Below, piece by piece: positions 37,891 through 46,548 of a stretch of DNA of 64,000 bases; position 1 is the stretch's first letter; the number at the start of each line of letters is the position of its first letter. The stretch is from CAVPEW01 sp963703565. GTDB taxonomy: Bacteria > Actinomycetota > Acidimicrobiia > Acidimicrobiales > VFJN01. Under the pieces are notes generated by a model, which worked only from the letters and a program-made list of their open reading frames with translations, was not told the origin of the DNA and ran no database searches. The stretch lies in the NCBI GenBank assembly GCA_963703565.1, contig CAVPEW010000030.1:92805-156804 (forward strand), given 5' to 3'. The position numbers were made by a program, and so were the translations under genes.

Positions 37891-37926
37891 CTCGCGTTCT
37901 GTGATAGCCGTTTACGGGATCGTTCT
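37891..37926 (+). repeat. 36-bp direct repeat, copy 1
   Basis: This copy is identical to 37964-37999 except for one T/C difference, with a start-to-start distance of 73 bp. It does not belong to any gene I can see. The intergenic stretch 37815-38424 otherwise holds only the possible 3' remnant at 38159-38262. Confidence 0.8.
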
Positions 37927-37963
37927 CTGAAATTGAAGATGAACTAGATGATCTTTGGGTCAG

Positions 37964-37999
37964 CTCGCGTTCTGTGACAGCCGTTTACGGGATCGTTCT
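37964..37999 (+). repeat. 36-bp direct repeat, copy 2
   Basis: This is the second copy of the 36-bp repeat at 37891-37926. The 37-bp spacer is AT-rich (TGAAATTGAAGATGAACTAG region) against the GC-rich background, which suggests foreign origin. Confidence 0.8.
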
Positions 38000-38158
38000 T
38001 GCTCCCTGCCGAATCGGTGCGCCGTCAAGCGGGTTCCGGGCCTCTCGCGCTCGCGGGAGTTGCTGCGCTCCTACCGGCACCTCCGGGACGATGCACCGGG
38101 TGGACATGGGTACGCGTTACGTGACGGTTCCCGTCCCCGCAATCGCGTTCGGCGCGCG

Positions 38159-38262
38159 TCAGTCGCGTCGGGCCAGGATGCGGATGCCGTCGAGGCTGTT
38201 GACCTTGATCACCTCGTCGGCGCCAACGAGGTGGAGGTTTCGCCGCTCCGGGGCTTCCTTCC
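38159..38262 (-). pseudogene. possible 3' remnant of an unidentified gene
   Basis: On the minus strand the frame ending at TGA 38159 reads NLHLVGADEVIKVNSLDGIR before RILARRD and stop. That composition looks like a genuine protein terminus, unlike the surrounding frames. Nothing upstream continues it convincingly. Family unknown. Confidence 0.25.
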
Positions 38263-38424
38263 CTGGAAGCGTGGGACCGCAGTACCTCGATGTAGCGGCC
38301 CCTCACTGGCGACATGGTCGCCGGGTCGAACCTGCCCTAGCTGAGGGGAGTGGCCGACGCGCGACTCACTTCGGCGCGGCAGCACTAGGTTGCTGACCGC
38401 CGCTGCGCCAGGGAGTTCGAGCTG

Positions 38425-38814
38425 ATGCTCACGCCAGAAGACGTCGATGAGATCAACAAGGTCTTGGCCGACTACGGCCACGTCGTCGACGACCACGACT
38501 GGGACCGCGCCGGCGAAGTGTTCGCGGACGACTTCGTCTTCGACATGAGCGGAACCGATCGACCCGACCTTCACGGGATCGCAGACATCGTCGCCAACTT
38601 CAAGGGTCGCAACATGTACGCCCATGTCACGACCAACATCAGCATCGCCCAGGGACCCGACGGCGCGGTGCGCGTCCACAGCAAGTTCCTGGGTTTCCCC
38701 AACGACGGCGGCGTGATGACAGGGGACTACCACGACGAGATGACCCACACCAGTCAGGGGTGGCGCATCCGGCGCCGGCGCGCCGAGGTCCGCAAGCGCA
38801 AGTTCTTCGACTGA
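38425..38814 (+). CDS. SnoaL-like / NTF2-fold protein
   Basis: This 129-aa protein of the SnoaL-like superfamily has a small alpha+beta barrel used by cyclases, isomerases and ring-hydroxylating dioxygenase beta-like proteins. It shows INKVLADYGHVVDDHDWDRAGEVFADDFVFD at the N-terminus, then GIADIVANFKGRNMYAHVTTNI and a C-terminal strand YHDEMTHTSQGWRIRRRRAEV. These match the typical family layout and length. The substrate is unknown. TAGGTT at about 38387 may be its -10. It stands alone between repeats and gene remnants. Confidence 0.82.
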   Translation: MLTPEDVDEINKVLADYGHVVDDHDWDRAGEVFADDFVFDMSGTDRPDLHGIADIVANFKGRNMYAHVTTNISIAQGPDGAVRVHSKFLGFPNDGGVMTGDYHDEMTHTSQGWRIRRRRAEVRKRKFFD

Positions 38815-39129
38815 TTCCCCCCGAGCCAGGCGACTCGCCACGGCCGGTGTATGAGTCCTCGGCCGGGGAGGCGACTTCGCCGATGTAGTAGCCCGCCGCG
38901 CCCGGCGCGAGCTTCCCGATGTTCAGCATCGAGGCGCCCCGCACGTTCCGCACCCGGTATACGTGCATCGAGCGAGCCGATTCGCTAACGCTTTCTGACA
39001 CGCGTACCCGATCACCGCCGTTTCCGCATTGCGGAAACGGCAGGTCTGTGCCATTGGATGAGGGGTGCGGTTCGATTGACGACGGGGTGCAGTGGTCGTG
39101 CGACAGGGCTGCGCGGCTGCGGGTTCGCT
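38815..39129. other. no recognisable gene
   Basis: I see no convincing coding pattern on either strand in these 315 bases. A short palindromic stretch CCGTTTCCGCATTGCGGAAACGG near 39018-39040 is the only clear structure. Confidence 0.4.
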
Positions 39130-39364
39130 CGGTGCGACGATCGAGCGCAGGCGGGAGAAGCTCGGTAGGCGGTGGCGGCGGGCGAGCAGAGACCAGAGTC
39201 GATGGTGCGGGCCACGGCTTCGGACATGGCGACGGTGGCGACCACGGGCGTGCCGGTGACCTCGACGACGTGCTGCTCGGACAGGGTCCGACCCCGCTCT
39301 TCCAGCAGGACGATGCCGTCGGGCTCGGGACGGGGCAGCCTCGAGGACGAGACGGGGCTCATCA
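39130..39364 (-). pseudogene. remnant of a ParA/CpaE-like ATPase C-terminus
   Basis: Minus-strand fragments read DGIVLLEERGRTLSEQHVVE and VTGTPVVATVAMSEAVARTI, then after a frame change LLARRHRLPSFSRLRSI. This order resembles the C-terminal region of actinobacterial CpaE/TadZ-like P-loop proteins. The Walker motifs are absent. It is decayed, and the assignment is tentative. Confidence 0.35.
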
Positions 39365-39534
39365 ACGTCGCCTGCTCGAAGGCTGCTGGGAACAGTCCGG
39401 CGCATCGTGCCGTCCTGCCCGGCGCTGCTCATCCGGGGCCGGCTCCAGAACCAGCACGGCGTCATCAACGTCGTCGCCGAGCGCATCGACCTGCTCCCGG
39501 TCGCCGCCCCGACCAAGAGCCGCGACTCCGGTAG
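39333..39534 (+). pseudogene. dnaE2: 3' remnant of error-prone DNA polymerase (DnaE2 type)
   Basis: Successive plus-strand frames give SLEDETGLINVACSK, then CPALLIRGRLQNQHGVINVV and AERIDLLPVAAPTKSRD. These match the C-terminal OB-fold end of DnaE2, which normally finishes SRDFR. Here a missing T turns DFR-stop into another frame. Everything upstream, including the polymerase core, is gone. DnaE2 works with ImuA/ImuB in SOS mutagenesis; neither is present. Confidence 0.55.
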
Positions 39535-39676
39535 CGGCGCCGAGCAGATCAGCGGCGCGGTCGGTGAAGCTCAGCAGCTCAAATGGCAGACAGGCGACGC
39601 CCCCGCCTTCGAAGACGTCGCCGCTGATGTCGACGCACCCTGTCACATGACGGGGCCCCGTTGAGTGGTCCAGCTG

Positions 39677-40534
39677 TCATGAGAGCGCTGGTTGGTTGAT
39701 GGTCCACCGCTCGGCGTACTCGGCGGGGGTGAGGCCGCCGAGCGAGCTGTGGGGTCGGTAGGTGTTGTACTCGACGCGCCAGGCCTCGACGATGACCCTC
39801 GCCTCGAGGAGGGTTCCGAACTCCTCGATGTTCAACAGCTCGTCGCGGCAGCGGCCGTTGAAGCTCTCGACGAAGGGGTTCTCCCAAGGCGAGCCCGGCT
39901 CGATGTAGGTCGTGGTCGTGCCGTGCAGCCGGCACCAGTCGCGCAGCGCCCAGGCGATCAGCTCGGGACCGTTGTCCATGCGCAGGTGCTCCGGTGCGCC
40001 TCGCTCGGCGACGAGGCGCTCGATGGTGTTGACGAGGTCATCCGCGGTGCAGGAGCGGCCGACGTCCATGGCCAGGGCCTCGCGAGTGAACTCGTCGACG
40101 ATGTTGGTCAGCTTCAGCCTCCTGCGATCAGCGGTCTCGTCGAACTGGAAGTCGATGGCCCACACGTGGTTGGGCCGTTCTGCGCGCAGCAGCGGCCCGC
40201 CGCCGGGCGGGCGGGTCCGCTTGCGCTTGCAGGGCGGCGGCCGGCGCAGCCCCTCGTCCCGCCACAGCCGGCGGGTGCGCTTGCGGTTGATGGTGTGACC
40301 CTCCCGGCGCAGGATCGTGTGCGCGGTCTTCCACCCCCACCTCGGGTGCTTGCGCGCGATCTCGCGCAGGCGGCGGCGCACCTTGTCCTCGGCCTCTGGT
40401 CGGGGACGGGGTTCCAGGCGCTGGGTGGAGCGGTGCTGGCCGACCACGCGGCAGGCACGGCGTTCGGAGACCCCGAAGCGATCGACGAGCACGACAACGG
40501 CTCGGCGGCGCCGCTCCGGGGTCAGAAGTTTCCC
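39677..40534 (-). CDS. IS3-family transposase OrfB
   Basis: OrfB is the catalytic half of the transposase (about 285 codons in this frame). The DDE triad is visible: HVWAIDFQFDET, HLRMDNGPELIAW and ENPFVESFNGRCRDELL, with RVEYNTYRPHSSLGGLTPAEYA at the end. It has no good start of its own and is read from orfA by -1 frameshifting at the GGGAAAC heptamer, giving the OrfAB fusion that is the active transposase in this family. Confidence 0.9.
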   Translation of the reverse strand, partial: GKLLTPERRRRAVVVLVDRFGVSERRACRVVGQHRSTQRLEPRPRPEAEDKVRRRLREIARKHPRWGWKTAHTILRREGHTINRKRTRRLWRDEGLRRPPPCKRKRTRPPGGGPLLRAERPNHVWAIDFQFDETADRRRLKLTNIVDEFTREALAMDVGRSCTADDLVNTIERLVAERGAPEHLRMDNGPELIAWALRDWCRLHGTTTTYIEPGSPWENPFVESFNGRCRDELLNIEEFGTLLEARVIVEAWRVEYNTYRPHSSLGGLTPAEYAERWTINQPALS

Positions 40535-40860
40535 TCGGCCAGCTCCTTGAGCATCGACTTGTCGAGCTCGGCCTCGGCCAGCAGCTTCTTCAGCCTGGCG
40601 TTCTCCGACTCCAGCTCCCGTAGGCGCTTCGCCTCGTTGGCCTTCATGCCGCCGTACTGCGCTCGCCAGCGGTTCCAGCTCGACTCGGACACCTCGAGCG
40701 TGCGGAGCACCTCGGTGATGTCCTTGCCTTCGTTGAGCAGGCGGTCGCCCTCGCGCAGCTTGCGGACGATCTGCTCGGGGGTGTGACGGTGACGCTTTAT
40801 CGTGGTCCTGTCCTCCTGCCCAGCATGCTGGGCTTCGGACTCCCACAACAGGTGGACCAC
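40522..40860 (-). CDS. IS3-family transposase OrfA
   Basis: OrfA is the DNA-binding half: RHTPEQIVRKLREGDRLLNEG and TLEVSESSWNRWRAQYGGM form the helix-turn-helix, followed by a leucine zipper (RLRELESENARLKKLLAEAE). The frame starts at GTG 40860 inside the terminal repeat, so the true start is probably later, near codon 20. Its stop at 40522 lies just after the slippery heptamer. Confidence 0.85.
   Translation of the reverse strand: MVHLLWESEAQHAGQEDRTTIKRHRHTPEQIVRKLREGDRLLNEGKDITEVLRTLEVSESSWNRWRAQYGGMKANEAKRLRELESENARLKKLLAEAELDKSMLKELAEGNF
40528..40534 (-). other. programmed -1 frameshift heptamer GGGAAAC
   Basis: In the orfA frame the minus strand reads G GGA AAC TTC TGA, an X XXY YYZ slippery site just before the stop. 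A -1 slip gives GGG AAA CTT, exactly the orfB frame. Confidence 0.75.
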
Positions 40861-40862
40861 TA

Positions 40863-41394
40863 TTCGGGGACCGGGTCAATGAGACGGGCGACACCCTGAC
40901 CTCAGTCGACGAAGCCGGAACGACCCTTCGGCACACGGAGGTTGTCGACGGGCAACAGCGGGTCACCACCTGCGTCCTGCTCTTGGACAGAGTCCGGCGC
41001 CAGCTCGAGAAGCTGGCGTCCGTAGGCGTGGACGGCGCGACGGCGGTCGCAGAGAACCTGGCGCGTTCCTTCGGCGTCGTGGGAATCGACAACGTCGCGG
41101 TCCCTCGGCTGCGACTCGGCCAAGACCTGAACGACTACTGGGTCGACTCGGTCCTCGGCGGCAAGGCGCATGTCGGAGGCTTGCTGACTGGGGGGCAAGC
41201 AAGGCTCGCTCATGCAGCGGACTTCTTCGATTCCGCTCTTGCCACTCTTGTGGACGGGGTCGGTAGCGAGGTCGCCGTGGCACGACTGCGAGAGCTTCAG
41301 CGCCGGGTCACTGCCGGGCTTCGGGTGCTCGTGTACGAAGTTTCCTCCTCTGCGGAGGTCGGTGTCATCTTCGAGACACTGAACGAACGAGGGC
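40863..41394 (+). pseudogene. DUF262 (GmrSD/ParB-like) gene remnant
   Basis: The frame is open from the IS3 end. TEVVDGQQRVTTCVLLLD is the DGQQR motif of DUF262 domains, found in GmrSD type IV modification-dependent restriction systems. VGVIFETLNERGRPL is a second conserved segment. The 5' end is cut off by the IS3 element, and immediately after ERGRPL the frame runs into thymidine phosphorylase sequence. It is therefore truncated at both ends and not functional as DUF262. Confidence 0.7.
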
Positions 41395-41756
41395 GACCGC
41401 TCCTAGAGGTGGTCGAGGCGATCGAGGTGCTCGCCGGCGGCGGTCCGAGCGACATCGTCGAGCTCACGCTGGCCCTCGCCCGCGAGATGCTCGCCCTCGT
41501 CGGGCTCGACGCCATGGCCGTCGGCGTCGCCGCCTGGCGGCTCGGGGCGGGACGCGCCCGCAAGGAGGACGACGTGTCGCCGATCGCGGGCGTCTCCTGG
41601 CGGGCCACCGTCGGCGACCCGGTGATCGAGGGTCAGCCGCTCCTCGAGCTGCACCTCGACGATGCCAGCCGCCTCGCCCACGCCCTCGAGGGCGCCATCG
41701 AGGTCTCCCCAACCCCCGTGGCCGCCGTGCCGCTCATCCTCGGCCGGGTGACCTGA
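41395..41756 (+). pseudogene. pyrimidine-nucleoside (thymidine) phosphorylase C-terminal remnant
   Basis: In frame with the DUF262 remnant the protein continues LEVVEAIEVLAGGGPSDIVE and LTLALAREMLALVGLD, then jumps to AVGVAAWRLGAGRARKEDDV and PLLELHLDDASRLAHALEGA. Both parts belong to DeoA/Pdp. The first is the middle domain and the second the C-terminal PYNP-C domain, with the region between deleted. The result is a chimeric reading frame made of three fused pieces. Stop at 41756. Confidence 0.75.
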
Positions 41757-41764
41757 CCCGACAG

Positions 41765-41813
41765 GATCTGTGGAGGCTGAGCCACGGATGCCGTGACTGG
41801 CCCTCCACAGATC
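41765..41813. terminator. bidirectional hairpin between convergent genes
   Basis: GATCTGTGGAGG (41765-41776) pairs perfectly with CCTCCACAGATC (41802-41813). An inner CACGG/CCGTG stem sits in the loop. It separates the phosphorylase remnant from the S9 peptidase. Confidence 0.7.
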
Positions 41814-43763
41814 TAGTGGATGTCGATCGGGGTGATGCCTTCCTCGGGTGGGAGGTCGAAGCCGAGGACCTGGGCGTAGAAGCTGCAGCTCGCCGTCGAG
41901 GGCCGCACGGATGTTGCCCGCCTGGCGGAAGCCGTGCTGCTCGCCGGGGAAGGCGACGTAGGCGACGGGAACGCCGTTGGCCCGCACGGCGGCGACGATC
42001 ATCTCCGCCTGGTTCGGCGGCACGATCGGATCGTCGAGGCCCTGGAACACCGCCAGCGGGCGATCGATCCGATCGGTGTGGAAGATGGGTGAGCGCGCCT
42101 CGTAGGTGGCGCGCGCCTCGGGCCACGGCCCGACGAGTCCGTCGAGGTACCGGCTCTCGAACTTGTGGGTCTCCTCGGCGAGGACCCCGAGATCGGCCAC
42201 GCCGTAGTGGCTGGCCCCTGCCGCGAAGACATCGGTGAAGGCGAGCGCGGCGAGGGTGGTGAAGCCTCCCGCCGAGCCACCCCGGATGCAGAGCCGAGCG
42301 GCGTCGACGTCGCCCCGCTCGACGAGGTATCGGCACACGGCTGCGCAGTCCTCGAGGTCGGCCACGCCCCACACTCCCTGCAGCAGGTCGCGGTAGGCCC
42401 GCCCGTACCCGGTCGAGCCGCGGTAGTTGACGTCGACCACGGCGAAGCCCCGGCTGGTCCAGTACTGCTTGGACAGCTGGAGCATCGGCCGAGCCGCGGC
42501 CGTGGGCCCGCCGTGGATCATCACGAGCAGCGGTGGGCGTTCGTCCGACGGACCGCTGGCCGCCGGACTGCTGGGCCGGTAGAGCAACGCGTGGGCGGTG
42601 GTGCCATCGGCGGTGGGGAAGGCGATGGCCTCCGGGGCGGCGAACCAGGCTGGGTCGAGGCCGAGCTCGCGGGGGGCCACGACCACCTCGACGGGCCCGG
42701 CGGTGCGGTCCACCACCGGCACTCGAACGACGTGGGTCTCCGTCGTGGGTGAGGCCGCGATGTACACGACGGACGCACCGAGGGGCAGCAGGCCCTCGAT
42801 CATCGTGTGGGGCACCTCGAGCTCGGCTACGCCCGCGGCCGGTGCCCAGAGCGCCAGGTGATCGACCCCGTCGTCGGCGTAGACGAACGCGACGCTGCCG
42901 TCTGGGAGGAAGGCGAAGCACCGCTGCCCGAAGACCCACTGCGGGAAGCCGATGTCCTTCCCGAGATCGACCACGGGCTGGACGCCGCCGGCCGGGGTCC
43001 AGCGGTAGAGGCTCCAGAACCCGGTTCGGTCGGCGCTGAACCAGAGCGAGCCATCGGGCGCCCAGGCGGGGCCACACACGGACTCACGCCGGTCACCGCC
43101 GGCGACGACGGTGCGCGTGCCCCCCTCGTCGACCACCAGGCGGGTCGCGTCCCACGGCATGTCGGGGTGGTCCCACTCGAGCCAGCAGAGCGCGCCGCCG
43201 TCGGGCCGCCAGCGGGGATCGGCCACGAAGTCGGGCCCCTCCACGACGACCTCGGGCAAGGAAGGCTCGTGGGCGTCGAGGCGCACGATCATGTTGACGG
43301 CCTCGGTGCCGTCTTCGTGGTGACGCTCCTGGACGCAGAGCAACGTGGTGCCGTCGGGGCTCAGGCGCCCGTCGGCGTAGCGCAGGCCGCGCGGCACCTG
43401 GGGCTCGGGCGTGAGCGCCACGGGCTCGCCGCCGGGCGCGACGCGGTGCAGTCGCTGGGTGGCCCAGTCGGTGAACCAGAGCACCCCACCCGCGACCAGG
43501 AACGCACCCCCGCCGTACTCGTGGACCGCGGAGCGGGCGCTGAACGGTGCCGTGACGACCTCGGTGACCGAGCCGTCCGCGCTCCGTCGCAGCACCGCGA
43601 ACCGTCCGGCCTCCTCAGGCCGCCCCTCCGACCACCAGATGTCGCCACCGTCGACCTGCAACCCGTTCGGCAGGCGGGCCGAGCGCACCACGAGCTCGCT
43701 CGTGATCGGTGTCGGCCACGAGCCGTACGGCAGCACGGCGCGGCCCGCGGCGTCGGTCGTCAC
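41813..43763 (-). CDS. S9-family prolyl oligopeptidase / acylaminoacyl peptidase, frameshifted at the end
   Basis: This is a two-domain serine peptidase of about 649 aa. The N-terminal beta-propeller covers residues 1 to about 370. The alpha/beta-hydrolase domain holds the nucleophile CIRGGSAGGFTTL, the Asp in VFQGLDDPIVPPNQ and the His in GEQHGFRQAG. Near the end an extra base at about 41881-41883 shifts the frame; corrected, it ends FYAQVLGFDLPPEEGITPID plus IH at TAG 41813-41815. Uncorrected, it would run 400 bp too far. GTG 43763 overlaps the aminotransferase stop. It probably cleaves N-terminally blocked or Pro-containing oligopeptides in the cytosol. Confidence 0.9.
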
Positions 43764-44978
43764 TCGGCTTCGGCGAGCAGGTCGGCGATGCGCCCGCAGC
43801 CCTCGCCCAGGTCGTCGTCGCCGAGGGCGTAGCTGAGGCGGGCGTAGCCGGGCGCGTCGAAGGCCTCGCCGGGAACGATGGCGACCTTGGCTTCGTCGAG
43901 GAGCACGCTGCACAGCTCGACGGTGCTGGTGGACGTGCGCCCGCGGATCGACAGGCCCAGGTAGGCCGACAGGTTCGGGAAGCTGTAGAAGGCGCCCTGC
44001 GGCTCCAGCGCGGTGACGCCCTCGATGCCGGTGAGGAGCTTGTGCATCGTGTGGCCCCGCCGCTCGAACGCGGTGCGCATCTCGGCCACCGCCGACAGGT
44101 CGCCGGTGAGCGCGGCGATGGCGGCCCGCTGGCTCACGTTGGCGACGTTGGATGTGGTGTGCGACTGCAGGTTGGTGGCCGCCTTCACGATGTCGGTGGG
44201 ACCGATCATCCAGCCCACCCGCCAGCCGGTCATCGCGTAGGTCTTGGCGACGTCGTTGAGCACGACGCAGCGGTCGGCCAGCTCGGGCACGAGCGTCGGC
44301 ATGGACGCGAACCGGTGCTCGCCGTACGTGAGGTGCTCGTAGATCTCATCGGTGATCACCCAGATGCCTCGCTCGACAGCCCAGCGGCCGGTGGCCTCCA
44401 CCTCGCTCACCGGGTAGACCGCGCCCGTGGGGTTCGAGGGCGACACGAACACCGAGCGCCTTCGTCTGCTCGGTGACGGCGGCGTCGAGCTGCTCGAGGG
44501 TGACCCGGAAGCCGCTCGTCTCGTCGGTGGGCAGCACCACCGGCACACCCCCGGCGAGCGCGATCGGCTCCGGGTAGGTGGTCCAGTACGGCGCGGGCAG
44601 GAGCACCTCGTCCCCCGGGTCGAGCAGCGTCGCGAAGGTGTTGTAGACGGCGTGCTTGCCACCGTTCGTCACGAGCACCTGGCCCGGCGTGACCACGTAC
44701 TCGGAGTCGCGCGCCGTCTTGGCGACGATCGCCTCCTTGAGGTCGGGGAGCCCGCCGGCCGGCGTGTACTTGTGGTTGCGCGGGTCGCGGCAGGCCTCGA
44801 CGGCCGCCTCGACGATGGCGGCGGGCGTGGGGAAGTCGGGCTCGCCGGCCCCGAAGCCGATGACGGCCTCACCGGCCGCCTGCAAGGCCTTGGCCTTCGC
44901 ATCGACGGCCAGGGTGGCGGACTCGGTGATCGCCGCGATGCGGCGTGACACACGGGCGTCGGTACGGGAGCTGGCCAA
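43760..44978 (-). CDS. class I aspartate-type aminotransferase, frameshifted
   Basis: This PLP-dependent fold-type I aminotransferase (about 405 aa repaired) resembles bacterial Ib aspartate/prephenate aminotransferases. Its N-terminal part includes VIGFGAGEPDFPTPAAIVEA, HKYTPAGGLPDLKEAI and LPAPYWTTYPE. Its C-terminal part, one frame over, has FVSPSNPTGAVYP, WVITDEIYEHLTYG, the PLP Lys in LNDVAKTYAMTGWRVGW and GEAFDAPGYARLSYA. An extra base at about 44452 separates them. TTG 44978 has AAGGAG 8 nt upstream, one of the few clear Shine-Dalgarno sites here. The stop overlaps the S9 peptidase start (GTGA). Confidence 0.9.
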
Positions 44979-45053
44979 CGGTCTCGCTCCTTGGTTGCAG
45001 ACCCCGCCATGGTGGCATGTCGTCGATCCCTTCCTGGCACCCGATTGGCTCGG

Positions 45054-45059
45054 TAGTGT
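45054..45059 (+). promoter_or_regulatory. TAGTGT -10 element, leaderless
   Basis: TAGTGT ends 7 nt before ATG 45067 of the glycine-rich secreted protein. Confidence 0.45.
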
Positions 45060-45066
45060 CCCCGCC

Positions 45067-45975
45067 ATGCGACTCGGCCACGTCCTGACCGCCGCGACCG
45101 CGCTCGCGGCTGGTGCCCTCCTCGTCCAGATGGCGCCCGCGGCGTCGGCTCCGGTCAGCCAGACCTTCGCGTTCAGCGGAGGCGCCCAGGCCTTCACGGT
45201 CCCGCCTGGCGTGTGCTCGGTGACCGTCGACGCCTTCGGCGCCGAGGGCGGCGACGGCGGCGGTTCGATCGCCGCCGGCCGTGGTGCGCGCGCCACCGCC
45301 ACGATCACCGTCACCCCCGCTGAGGTGCTCGTGGTGATGGTGGGGGGTGCCGGATCTTCGGGCACCGGCGGGTTCAACGGCGGCGGCGCCGGGGCAGTCG
45401 GGTTCAACGAGGGCACCAGCTACGGCGGCGGCGGCGCTTCGGACGTCCGCCGCGGTGCGGGTGGCCTCGCCGACCGCCTCCTCGTGGCCGGCGGCGGCGG
45501 CGGACGCTCGAACGGCAGCGGGGAAGGCGGCGACGCCGGCCAGGTAGGCGTCGACGGCGGGGGAACCGGCGGGGGCGGCGGCGCGACGCAGTCCGCCGGC
45601 GGCACCGCGGTCGGCAACGGCAGCTCGGGCGCGCTGGGTGTGGGCGGCGCGGGCGGCGACGGCGGCGGCGGCGAGACCAACATCGTCGGCGGTGGTGGAG
45701 GAGGCGGCTACTACGGCGGAGCGGGAGGAAGCGGCGGCTTCCCCACGGCCGGCGCCGCAGGCGGTGGCGGCGGCGGGTCGAGCTTCGGCCCGGCCGGAAC
45801 CGTCTTCGTGGCAGGGGCCCGGGGCGGCCTGCCGGCCGGCGGATCCCTCGACGGCGAGATCACGATCACCTACGACACGGCGGCTGGCGGTTGCGCACCG
45901 ACGACCACCACCACGACGGTCGCCGCGTCGACCGCCGCGCAGCCGGTGACGCGCACGCCCACCTTCACCGGCTGA
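45067..45975 (+). CDS. secreted glycine-rich protein
   Basis: This 302-aa exported protein has a signal peptide (MRLGHVLTAATALAAGALLV) with cleavage near PAASA, a short N-terminal domain with one Cys (FTVPPGVCSVTVDAFGAEGG), and about 190 residues dominated by Gly, with runs such as GGGGGGGYYGGAGGSGG. It finishes with a strand-forming segment (GSLDGEITITYDTA), one Cys and a Thr-rich tail. The layout resembles glycine-rich beta-sandwich proteins with an FTVPxGV start found in many secreted bacterial proteins. Function unknown. The base composition makes this region prone to assembly problems. Confidence 0.8.
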   Translation: MRLGHVLTAATALAAGALLVQMAPAASAPVSQTFAFSGGAQAFTVPPGVCSVTVDAFGAEGGDGGGSIAAGRGARATATITVTPAEVLVVMVGGAGSSGTGGFNGGGAGAVGFNEGTSYGGGGASDVRRGAGGLADRLLVAGGGGGRSNGSGEGGDAGQVGVDGGGTGGGGGATQSAGGTAVGNGSSGALGVGGAGGDGGGGETNIVGGGGGGGYYGGAGGSGGFPTAGAAGGGGGGSSFGPAGTVFVAGARGGLPAGGSLDGEITITYDTAAGGCAPTTTTTTVAASTAAQPVTRTPTFTG

Positions 45976-46021
45976 CCACCTTCACCAGCTGACCACCCTC
46001 ACCAGCTGACCACCCTCACCG
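45971..46021 (+). repeat. 17-bp tandem repeat, three copies
   Basis: Copies start at 45971, 45988 and 46005 (consensus GCTGACCACCYTCACCR). The first contains the TGA stop of the glycine-rich protein, so copy number sets the distance to the next gene. Confidence 0.8.
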
Positions 46022-46080
46022 GCCACCGGCGGCATTGATCGCTGCCGCCCGGACCGCGGCCCATCCGCGATCATGGCGCG

Positions 46081-46548
46081 GTGACCACCCCCGCCACTCC
46101 CGAGATCAAGATCCCCGCCGACCTCCTCCCCACCGACGGGCGCTTCGGCTGTGGCCCGTCCAAGGTGCGGCCGGAGGCCTTGGCCGCGCTGGCGGGCTCG
46201 GGGGTGGACTACCTCGGCACCTCCCATCGCCAGGCTCGGGTGCAGTTCGAGGTGGGCGCGCTCCGCAACGGCCTGGCCGAGCTGTTCGCCCTCCCCGACG
46301 GCTACGAGGTGATCCTCGGCAACGGCGGCACCACGTCGTTCTGGGACGCGGCCACGTTCGGTCTGATCGACCGGCGCAGCCAGCACCTGCGCTTCGGGGA
46401 GTTCTCGTCGAAGTTCGCGGAGGCGGCCGCCGCGGCACCGCACCTCGCCGAGCCGTCCAACCTCTTCGCCGACCCGGGCACGCACCCGCTCCCCGTCACC
46501 GACCCCGAGGTCGACGCCTACTGCCTCACCCACAACGAGACGTCGACG
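46081..46548 (+). pseudogene. serC: phosphoserine aminotransferase, N-terminal fragment
   Basis: From GTG 46081 the frame matches actinobacterial SerC: IKIPADLLPTDGRFGCGPSK, DYLGTSHRQARVQFEVGALR, EVILGNGGTTSFWDAATFGL and DAYCLTHNETST. SerC normally has about 370 residues and this stops at about 160, just before the region holding the PLP lysine. The break joins directly to an IS3 orfA fragment at about 46548, and the given frame ends at TGA 46567. Loss of serine/PLP-pathway function here is expected unless another copy exists. Confidence 0.85.

Larger units (their letters stand above)
39664..40861 (-). mobile_element. IS3-family insertion sequence, apparently complete
   Basis: This is an element of about 1.2 kb. 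Terminal inverted repeats are AGTGGTCCAGCTGT at 39664-39677 and AGTGGTCCACCTGT (minus strand) at 40848-40861, 13 of 14 matching. It carries orfA and orfB in overlapping frames. Its right end lies in the open frame of a DUF262 gene, which it appears to have interrupted. No target duplication is evident. Confidence 0.85.

Noticed and set aside
37891..37999. CRISPR array
   Set aside because: There are only two 36-bp repeats with a single 37-bp spacer, no further units and no cas genes in the window.
38209..38841. 210-aa minus-strand protein
   Set aside because: It overlaps the SnoaL-like gene on the other strand; the Val/His-rich translation is a shadow of it.
40983..41756. Functional fused restriction protein
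   Set aside because: The DUF262 part lacks its start and the phosphorylase part has an internal deletion; a working product is unlikely.
41403..41812. C-terminal extension of the S9 peptidase
   Set aside because: It arises only because of the single-base insertion near 41882. It reads antisense through a terminator and the phosphorylase remnant.
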